A DNA stretch of 6,469 nucleotides, from assembly GCA_937901525.1 (NCBI GenBank), contig CALDHX010000034.1, forward strand, positions 1 through 6,469. Direction: 5' to 3'. Shown piece by piece: positions 1 through 5,023 of this stretch. Made by a program: the position numbers and the translations under genes. The notes beneath the pieces are model-generated. The model saw only the letters and a program-made list of their open reading frames with translations, made no database searches and had not been told where the DNA came from. The first letter of the stretch is position 1, and every line of letters starts with the position of its first letter. Source of the stretch: an uncultured Bacteroidales bacterium. Its GTDB lineage: Bacteria > Bacteroidota > Bacteroidia > Bacteroidales > P3.

Positions 1-56
1 AATAACGAAGTAAATACTGCAATCAAACTAAAAATCTTTATTTTATTCATTTTCAT
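1..56 (-). CDS. N-terminus of an exported protein (partial)
   Basis: Reading leftward from the ATG at 56-54, 18 codons stay open to the window edge and give MKMNKIKIFSLIAVFTSL. Lysines followed by a hydrophobic run are the start of a Sec signal peptide or lipoprotein signal, so the product is probably secreted or placed in the envelope. A second in-frame ATG lies at 50-48 and could be the true start. The gene is placed by this signal-like start and by a well-matched Bacteroidota promoter 30-60 bases upstream on the same strand. The mature protein lies outside the window, so its function cannot be told. It is transcribed divergently from the ABC ATPase gene, across an AT-rich spacer of about 580 bases. 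Confidence 0.7.
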   Translation of the reverse strand, partial: MKMNKIKIFSLIAVFTSL

Positions 57-86
57 CTTCCTTTGCAAAGGTTAATAACTTGCACA

Positions 87-120
87 CAAAGGTATAACAT
101 TTTTCTTAAAGCACAACAAA
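87..120 (-). promoter_or_regulatory. Bacteroidota-type promoter for the leftward gene
   Basis: On the minus strand TACCTTTG (94-87) matches the -7 consensus TAnnTTTG exactly. A -33 element lies upstream: either GTTG at 117-114, 19 bases away, or TTTG at 120-117, 22 bases away. Transcription would start near base 80, leaving a leader of roughly 25 nt before the ATG at 56. The leader contains a perfect 12-bp palindrome, CCTTTGCAAAGG (60-71). Confidence 0.65.
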
Positions 121-604
121 ATCTTATACAAACCCTTAATTTCCTCTTTCAAAGTTTTACAGACAAAAATCTTTATTTTGCAGAAATTTCATTTTGGGAT
201 TTTTGTGAAATTTTTTGCGAAAAATTGACGAAAATTGGGGTGTTTTTTTGCGATTTTTGGCTTTGGAAAAATAATTCAAAGAAAAATCTGAAAAAAGCAA
301 AGAAAAAAATAATTTTTTCAAAGAAATAATTCTAAAAAGCAAAGAAATATTTGCACGAAAATCAGTGAAAAAATCGGCTAAATCAAAGAAAAATTTTGCG
401 TTTTTAAGACCTAAAAACATTAAATCTTTGATTTTGTGATTTTTATCTAAAGGCTTATATTCTTAAAATTTGCAGTCGGAAATCTTTTGTTTGAAAATAT
501 CGCACGCATTCGGGCTTAACTTATGGTGAAAGTATTTTATTGAACAATGAAAGCAAAAAATAGAAAAATACAACAAAGAACTATCTTAGGAAAGTTTTAT
601 TTTG
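121..604. other. AT-rich divergent intergenic spacer
   Basis: This spacer separates the two divergent transcription units. Its middle part (about 190-400) is rich in homopolymer A and T runs and holds the phased CAAAG units listed separately. The part from about 470 to 560 is slightly richer in G and C, and I find no RNA gene, convincing ORF or hairpin there. Open frames of under 90 codons on both strands are lysine/phenylalanine-rich translations of the A/T runs and do not look like proteins. TAACTTAT at 517-524 resembles a -7 element but lacks the TTTG end and a well-spaced -33 box. Confidence 0.6.
277..393. repeat. 21-bp-phased CAAAG/A-tract repeat array
   Basis: CAAAGAAA occurs at 277, 298, 319 and 340, exactly 21 bases apart each time, and again at 384 (44 bases on). 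A CTTTG follows at 426, 42 bases after that. The rest of each unit is degenerate but keeps an A-run after CAAAG and, in the unit at 298, an AATTTTTT end. A 21-bp step equals two helical turns, so the A/T tracts face the same side of the helix and the DNA should be bent. The unit at 298-318 matches units at 6304 and 6346 at 18 of 21 positions, which suggests a repeat family and not chance A-richness. Confidence 0.55.
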
Positions 605-612
605 TAAATTTG
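605..612 (+). promoter_or_regulatory. -7 element upstream of the ABC ATPase gene
   Basis: TAAATTTG matches the Bacteroidota -7 consensus TAnnTTTG and is followed by CA, as at the tRNA and GAPDH promoters. No TTTG lies about 20 bases upstream (581-584 is CTAT), so the -33 element is weak or absent. Transcription would begin near 619, giving a leader of under 20 nt before the ATG at 636. Confidence 0.5.
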
Positions 613-635
613 CAATTTGAAAAACGGTTTTGATT

Positions 636-1346
636 ATGTCAATTTCTATAAAGAATCTTACGAAAGTATATGGAGAACAAAAGGCTCTTGATAATATAAA
701 CATTGAAATAGAGCAAGGACAGATTGTTGGATTGTTAGGACCTAATGGTGCAGGAAAATCAACTATGATGAAAATTCTCACTTGCTTTATTCCTCCTACA
801 GAAGGCGAGGTAAAAGTTTGTGGATACGATATTTTTGACAATCCAATGCAAGTTAGAGCAAACATAGGCTATCTTCCCGAACAAAATCCCTTGTATTACG
901 ATATGTATGTTAGAGAATTTCTAATGTTTATTGCAGGCATTCACAAGATTGATAAGAAAATCAGAAAACAAAGAGTTGAAGAAATAATTGAACTCACAGG
1001 CATCAGCAAAGAAGTCAATAAGAAAATTTCAATGCTTAGTAAAGGCTATAAGCAAAGAGTAGGAATAGCACAAGCATTGATTCATGATCCAAAAGTTCTC
1101 ATACTTGACGAGCCAACAACTGGCTTAGATCCAAATCAATTAGTAGAGATAAGAGAATTAATTAAGAAAGTAGGTGAGACAAAGACTGTTTTACTTTCCA
1201 CGCACATTATGCAAGAGGTTGAAGCTGTATGTTCAAGAGTACTTATCATTAATAACGGGAAACTTGTTGCAGATGATGAAACAAAACATATTGCATCAGG
1301 TGGAAATTTAGAGCAGATTTTCAGGCAAATAACTCTCGGAAAATAA
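636..1346 (+). CDS. GldA-like ABC transporter ATP-binding protein
   Basis: This is a complete single-domain ABC ATPase (236 aa from the ATG at 636) that would energise an ABC-2 type membrane partner from the cytoplasmic face. Visible motifs are Walker A GPNGAGKST (residues 35-43), Q-loop region YLPEQNPLY (79-87), signature LSKGY (134-138), Walker B VLILDEP with D158 and E159, D-loop GLD, and switch histidine H190 in STHIMQE. The phrases IGYLPEQNPLY, LDEPTTGLDPNQL and STHIMQEVEA closely resemble GldA, the gliding-associated ATPase of Bacteroidota. No gldF or gldG permease gene is adjacent, so a gliding role is not supported and many non-gliding Bacteroidales carry such proteins. An in-frame TTG at 630 could add two residues; I prefer the ATG at 636. 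An in-frame TGA at 618-620 bounds the frame upstream. No Shine-Dalgarno site or obvious terminator is seen. Confidence 0.93.
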   Translation: MSISIKNLTKVYGEQKALDNINIEIEQGQIVGLLGPNGAGKSTMMKILTCFIPPTEGEVKVCGYDIFDNPMQVRANIGYLPEQNPLYYDMYVREFLMFIAGIHKIDKKIRKQRVEEIIELTGISKEVNKKISMLSKGYKQRVGIAQALIHDPKVLILDEPTTGLDPNQLVEIRELIKKVGETKTVLLSTHIMQEVEAVCSRVLIINNGKLVADDETKHIASGGNLEQIFRQITLGK

Positions 1347-1371
1347 TAATTTGCAAAAAAGTACGATTTAT

Positions 1372-1403
1372 TTTGCCTAATGAGGAAATAAGTCTTAACT
1401 TTG
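1372..1403 (+). promoter_or_regulatory. Promoter of the GAPDH gene
   Basis: TTTG at 1372-1375 and TAACTTTG at 1396-1403 are separated by exactly 20 bases and both match the Bacteroidota housekeeping (sigma-ABfr type) consensus in full. Transcription should start around 1410, leaving an A/T-rich leader of about 38 nt with no Shine-Dalgarno site. The same 20-base spacing is found at the tRNA-Val promoter. A full consensus fits a highly expressed glycolytic gene and separates it from the ABC ATPase gene upstream. Confidence 0.85.
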
Positions 1404-1447
1404 CAGTAATTTTTTATATTAAATAACATTTCTAAAATCATATAATT

Positions 1448-2455
1448 ATGGTTAAAGTAGCGATAAACGGTTTTGGCCGTATAGGAAGAGTTTCTTTTAG
1501 AAACATTCAAAAGAAAACAAACGTTGAAGTAGTTGCAATAAACGACCTTACAGATGCTTCAACCTTAGCTTATTTATTGAAATATGACTCTGTACACGGA
1601 CGTTTTGACGGAGAAGTTGAAGCAGACGGAGAATATTTAGTTGTAAATGGCAAAAGAATTAGAGTTTACTCTGAAAGAGATCCTGAACAATTACCTTGGG
1701 GAGAATTAGGCATTGACATAGTGATAGAATCAACAGGTATCTTCAAAACAAAAGAAAAAATGACAAAGCATATCAAAGCAGGAGCTAAAAAAGTTATACT
1801 TACAGTTCCAGCAGATAAGGCAGAAGATGTTGATGCTACTGTTGTATTAGGCGTAAACGATAGCGTACTTACAAAAGATATGACTTGCGTTTCAAATGCT
1901 TCTTGTACAACAAACTGTTTAGCTCCTATTGCAAAGGTATTGAACGATAAATTCGGAATAAAGAGAGGTTTAATGAACACTGTTCACTCTTATACAAATG
2001 ATCAACACATATTAGACCTTCCTCACAAAGATTTAAGAAGAGCAAGAGCTGCTGCTTGTTCAATAATACCTACTTCAACAGGTGCAGCAAAAGCTGTTGG
2101 TTTAGTTATTCCTGAATTAGCTGGAAAATTACACGGATTATCAATGAGAGTTCCTACTCCTGATGGTTCAGTTGTTGATTTAACAGTAGAACTTGAAAAG
2201 AATGTTACAGCAGAAGAAGTAAATGCAGCTGTAAAAGAAGCAGCAGAAGGTCCAATGAAAGGAATCTTACAATATGTTGAAGATCCTATTGTAAGTTGTG
2301 ATATACTTGGAAATCCTCACTCTTCTATTTTCGATTCAAAATTAACAATGGTAATGGACGGAAACTTCGTTAAAGTTGTTTCTTGGTACGATAACGAAAA
2401 CGGATACTCAAACAGAGTTTGCGATTTAGCAGAAAAATTAGCAGAACTTATTTAA
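1448..2455 (+). CDS. gap: Glyceraldehyde-3-phosphate dehydrogenase, type I
   Basis: This cytoplasmic tetrameric enzyme oxidises glyceraldehyde-3-phosphate with NAD and phosphate to 1,3-bisphosphoglycerate in glycolysis, and works in reverse in gluconeogenesis. The 335 aa are the normal family length. The N-terminal Rossmann motif INGFGRIGR lies at 6-14, and N32-D33 is the acidic pair typical of NAD specificity. The active site reads SNASCTTNC (149-157) with catalytic C153. H180 in NTVHSYT is the base that activates it. The substrate loop TSTGAAKAVG (209-218) and the C-terminal WYDNENGYS (313-321) are intact. The gene appears monocistronic, with its own consensus promoter and a strong hairpin after the stop. 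Codon choice looks more uniform than in the genes downstream, as expected for high expression. Nothing in it looks damaged. Confidence 0.98.
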   Translation: MVKVAINGFGRIGRVSFRNIQKKTNVEVVAINDLTDASTLAYLLKYDSVHGRFDGEVEADGEYLVVNGKRIRVYSERDPEQLPWGELGIDIVIESTGIFKTKEKMTKHIKAGAKKVILTVPADKAEDVDATVVLGVNDSVLTKDMTCVSNASCTTNCLAPIAKVLNDKFGIKRGLMNTVHSYTNDQHILDLPHKDLRRARAAACSIIPTSTGAAKAVGLVIPELAGKLHGLSMRVPTPDGSVVDLTVELEKNVTAEEVNAAVKEAAEGPMKGILQYVEDPIVSCDILGNPHSSIFDSKLTMVMDGNFVKVVSWYDNENGYSNRVCDLAEKLAELI

Positions 2456-2483
2456 TTATAAATTGAGTTTTATCAATTCTTAG

Positions 2484-2527
2484 AATACAACGAAGTTTCT
2501 TTTCTTTGAGGCTTCGTTGTATTTTTT
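2484..2527 (+). terminator. Rho-independent terminator after GAPDH
   Basis: A perfect 12-bp stem pairs AATACAACGAAG (2484-2495) with CTTCGTTGTATT (2512-2523) around a 16-nt loop. A T-run finishes at 2527. It lies 28 bases past the GAPDH stop and only 20 bases before the next start codon, so it separates the two transcription units or throttles read-through into the second. Confidence 0.88.
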
Positions 2528-2546
2528 CTTAATTAAGGTTTAAAAG

Positions 2547-3395
2547 ATGAGAATCACCGCAAAGGAAGATATTTCTTTATTAAAGTTATTGCTTAATGAG
2601 TTTGGTCAAACCTCTATAAGCAAAGCAAAAAAAATGATAATGTACGGCTGTGTTAGTTATAAGGACGCCGTAGTAAAAAGCCCTGAATTTATTCTCAAAA
2701 AGGGAGAAAGCGTTGTCTATGAAAAATATTCAGGGGGCAAATACATAAAAAAAGAACGTAGTTACTTCCCTGTTTTGTATGAAGATGAGTTTTTTATAGT
2801 TGTAAACAAAAGTTCAGGGGTAAATTATGCCTCAAAAACAAATGGAAAAGGAAAATCTATTTTCGATTTAACTTCTTCTTATCTCAGACGTAAGTATCCA
2901 AATCAACAAGGCTTATATTTGATTCATTCAATGGACAATCAAGACTCTGGTTTGTGTATTTTTGCTCGTTCAAAACACGCTCAACTAAAAATGACTGAAC
3001 AATGGAATGAGGTAGAGCTAAACTATTATGCTATTTTACAAAACCCTTTAAAACACAAAAACGAAACTTTTATTTTTGAGTCAGAAGAAAAAAATATTAA
3101 GGTTAGCTATAATTTTATTGAAGCACTAAATTATTTTGACACTACTTGTAGTTTAATTAGCGTTTCAGGACTTGGTTTTAGTAGCATAGAATGTAGAAAG
3201 GCTTTTGCACAAAAGGGTAATCCTATTGTTGCTGATTTAACTTACGGGGCAAAGGAATTTGTAAATAACTATTTAAAACTTTGTCTCAACACCATAAAAT
3301 TCCGACACCCTTTTACTCAAAAAAGTATAAAAATCACAATGAATCCTCCAAAAGGCTTTAATGTAATTAACCCTCCTTATAAAAAAACAAAATGA
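2547..3395 (+). CDS. Divergent S4/RluA-type pseudouridine synthase-like protein
   Basis: The 282 aa follow the plan of large-subunit rRNA pseudouridine synthases: an S4-like RNA-binding domain (about 8-60, with SISKAKKMI and LKKGESV) followed by an RluA-like catalytic domain (about 75-268). The domain opening VLYEDEFFIVVNKSSG (76-91) and the C-terminal GNPIVADLTYGAK (224-236) and IKFRHPFTQK (250-259) are recognisable. The usual HRLDxxTSG motif reads HSMDNQDSG (127-135): the nucleophile aspartate remains as D130, but the motif arginine and threonine are lost. The usual TGRTHQIR stretch is SGLGFSSIECR, keeping only the final arginine (R217), and the YxA tyrosine is kept as Y161. The three expected catalytic residues therefore survive in an eroded frame. 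It could be an active enzyme with altered target or an RNA-binding paralogue. An in-frame TAA at 2541-2543 fixes the ATG at 2547. The gene overlaps the next by 4 nt. Confidence 0.8.
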   Translation: MRITAKEDISLLKLLLNEFGQTSISKAKKMIMYGCVSYKDAVVKSPEFILKKGESVVYEKYSGGKYIKKERSYFPVLYEDEFFIVVNKSSGVNYASKTNGKGKSIFDLTSSYLRRKYPNQQGLYLIHSMDNQDSGLCIFARSKHAQLKMTEQWNEVELNYYAILQNPLKHKNETFIFESEEKNIKVSYNFIEALNYFDTTCSLISVSGLGFSSIECRKAFAQKGNPIVADLTYGAKEFVNNYLKLCLNTIKFRHPFTQKSIKITMNPPKGFNVINPPYKKTK

Positions 3396-4198
3396 TCACA
3401 AATAAAATAAAGATTTCTGATATTGTAGATTTTCTTGATTCAAAGATTCCTCTATCTTGGCAAGAGAGTTATGATAATGCAGGCTTACTTTATGGGCATA
3501 AAGAAGCAGATTGTACAGGCATTTACATTTGTTTTGATATTAATTGCAAGGTTATTGAAGATGCAATAAAAAATAACTGCAATTTTGTCTTGTCGCATCA
3601 CCCATTAGTGTACAAAAGTCTAAGAAAATTCACCTCAGGGGATAATGTTACTACAGCTTTGTTAAAGGCAATAGAGAATAATGTCGCTCTTTATGCTTCT
3701 CATACAAATTTAGATTCTGCTTCCTCTATGGGAGTAAACACAATTCTTGCTCAAAAGTTAAATCTAAAAAACATTCGACCATTACACAAAGAAGATATTA
3801 TAGATGAGGGATATTTTGGTTTGGGTGCAATTGGAGAATTAGAAAAAGAAATTGATGCAACAGAGTTTTTGAAAAATGTAAAAAGCATTTTAAATATCCA
3901 TAATATAAGATACGTAAATGGGAAAAGAGATAAAATAAAGACTGTTGCGCTTTGTGGAGGCAGTGGAATGGATTTTGTTGATGATGCTTTAAAAGAAAAT
4001 GTGGATTGTTTTCTTACAGGAGATATAAAGTATCATCAATTTCTTGATTGCGAAAATCACATTCTTCTTGCCGACATTGGACATTTTGAAAGCGAGAATT
4101 TCATAAAAGAATACTTATTTTCTTTATTATTAGAAAAATTTTGTAATTTTGTACCCTTATTTTTGGATAATAGTGCCAATCATATAAAGAATATTTAA
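3392..4198 (+). CDS. Nif3-like dinuclear metal centre protein
   Basis: This is a Nif3/YbgI (DUF34) family protein, a cytoplasmic ring-shaped hexamer with two metals per subunit. Some members are annotated as GTP cyclohydrolase I type 2 homologues, but the physiological role is not settled. Recognisable family blocks are DNAGLLYG (28-35), SHHPLVY (68-74), SHTNLD (103-108), CGGSGMDF (188-195), LTGDIKYHQ (208-216) and DIGHFESE (228-235). Likely metal ligands are H69, H70, H104, D108, H231 and E235. At 268 aa it matches the short form, such as E. coli YbgI. It lacks the PII-like insert found in the roughly 370-aa form known from B. subtilis YqfO. Its ATG overlaps the stop of the upstream gene (ATGA at 3392-3395), so translation is probably coupled. 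The zinc-ribbon gene follows after 11 nt, an arrangement seen in other phyla. Confidence 0.93.
   Translation: MITNKIKISDIVDFLDSKIPLSWQESYDNAGLLYGHKEADCTGIYICFDINCKVIEDAIKNNCNFVLSHHPLVYKSLRKFTSGDNVTTALLKAIENNVALYASHTNLDSASSMGVNTILAQKLNLKNIRPLHKEDIIDEGYFGLGAIGELEKEIDATEFLKNVKSILNIHNIRYVNGKRDKIKTVALCGGSGMDFVDDALKENVDCFLTGDIKYHQFLDCENHILLADIGHFESENFIKEYLFSLLLEKFCNFVPLFLDNSANHIKNI
4144..4151 (+). promoter_or_regulatory. Possible internal -7 element before the zinc-ribbon gene
   Basis: TAATTTTG inside the 3' end of the Nif3 gene fits TAnnTTTG and lies about 60 bases before the next ATG. No TTTG stands about 20 bases upstream, only a TTTT at 4118-4121, so it may be a chance match in AT-rich coding sequence. 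If real it would allow separate expression of the zinc-ribbon and dihydroorotase genes. Confidence 0.22.
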
Positions 4199-4209
4199 AA
4201 CAAAACATA

Positions 4210-5022
4210 ATGGCGAAGAAAGTAAAAGAAGAAGTAGCTCCAAAAACCGTTCTTAGAAGTGAGGAAGCCGACTTAGCAGTTGAAAACAGATTGATTGCTC
4301 TTTATAGATTACAACAAATTTGTTCTCAAATTGATAAAATTAGAATCATAAGAGGTGAATTACCATTAGAGGTTCAAGATCTTGAAGACGAGACAGAAGG
4401 TTTGATGACAAGAATCGGTAAAATCAAAGCCGAAATCGAAACAGCAAAAGAGGGAATTGCAGAGAGAAAAATACAAATGCAAGAGTGCGATGCTTTGATT
4501 AACAAATATTCTGACCAACAAAATAATGTTAGAAACAACAGAGAGTACGAGTCATTAGCCAAAGAAATAGAATTTCAAGAGTTAGAAAAACAGCTTTGTG
4601 AGAAAAAAATTAGAGATTTCAACGCTCATATTGAAAGTTACAAAGCTGAAATAGACAGATACAACGAAATTTATGAAGAAAAGCTTGCTGACCTTGAACA
4701 AAAGAAATCAGAGCTTGACGAAATCATAAAAGAAACAGAAGAAAAAGAACAAGTACTTTTAGAACAAGCAGAAAGCAACGAAAAACTTATAGAAGAAAGA
4801 TACCTTACTGCGTTTAAAAGAATTCGTTCTAACGCAAGAAATGGATTAGCTGTTGTAACTGTTGATAGAGATGCGTGCGGAGGCTGTTTTAACAAGATTC
4901 CTCATCAAAGACAAATGGATATTAGAATGCACAAAAAGATAATCGTTTGTGAATATTGTGGAAGAATATTAGTAGATGAATCAATAGCAGCAGAAGTTCA
5001 ATCAGAATTAGTAATAGAGTAA
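4210..5022 (+). CDS. Coiled-coil C4-type zinc-ribbon protein (DUF164 / CdsZ-FlgZ-like)
   Basis: The 270 aa consist of a long charged helical region (about 20-200), rich in E, K, Q and R with hydrophobic heptads, which should form an antiparallel coiled coil, and a C-terminal zinc ribbon. The ribbon carries C223-GG-C226 and C247-EY-C250, two knuckles that would bind one zinc ion. NNREYESLAKEIE (109-121) is the conserved block of this family. Relatives include H. pylori FlgZ (HP0958), chlamydial CdsZ and mycobacterial Rv2229c, thought to act as adaptors or chaperones for proteins or RNA. The role in Bacteroidota is unknown. It sits directly after a Nif3 gene, as HP0958 does next to HP0959 and Rv2229c next to Rv2230c, which supports a shared job. 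No signal peptide is seen, so it should be cytoplasmic. The next gene begins one base after its stop. Confidence 0.92.
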   Translation: MAKKVKEEVAPKTVLRSEEADLAVENRLIALYRLQQICSQIDKIRIIRGELPLEVQDLEDETEGLMTRIGKIKAEIETAKEGIAERKIQMQECDALINKYSDQQNNVRNNREYESLAKEIEFQELEKQLCEKKIRDFNAHIESYKAEIDRYNEIYEEKLADLEQKKSELDEIIKETEEKEQVLLEQAESNEKLIEERYLTAFKRIRSNARNGLAVVTVDRDACGGCFNKIPHQRQMDIRMHKKIIVCEYCGRILVDESIAAEVQSELVIE

Positions 5023-5023
5023 T

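Noticed and set aside
60..71. Perfect palindrome CCTTTGCAAAGG just upstream of the leftward ATG, as an operator
   Set aside because: TTTGCAAA is common in AT-rich Bacteroidota spacers because TTTGCA is part of the promoter pattern. One 12-bp copy with no second site is too little to call a binding site.
63..420. Open reading frames of 87-88 codons on both strands of the spacer
   Set aside because: They translate A/T homopolymer runs into K-, F- and N-rich strings with no domain, overlap one another on opposite strands, and one starts inside the leader of the leftward gene. They have no promoter or conserved feature.
277..447. CRISPR array
   Set aside because: The period is only 21 bases, the conserved part is 8 bases of low-complexity sequence, and there are no unique spacers of 30 or more bases and no cas genes.
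490..524. Second promoter (TTTG at 490-493, TAACTTAT at 517-524) upstream of the ABC gene
   Set aside because: The spacing is 23 bases and the -7 box lacks the TTTG end, and no gene follows closely.
630..635. TTG at 630 as start of the ABC ATPase
   Set aside because: An ATG two codons later gives the usual family N-terminus (MSISIKNLTKVYG). TTG starts are less likely, and the predicted transcript start near 619 leaves a very short leader in either case.
1136..1980. Minus-strand open frames of 104-124 codons opposite the ABC and GAPDH genes
   Set aside because: They are reverse-strand shadows of clearly conserved coding sequence, have no recognisable domain, and one would cross the GAPDH promoter.
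3448..3459. CCTCTATCTTGG in the Nif3 gene as a second copy of the dihydroorotase hairpin arm
   Set aside because: Only CCTCTATC is shared, and there is no matching inverted arm nearby.
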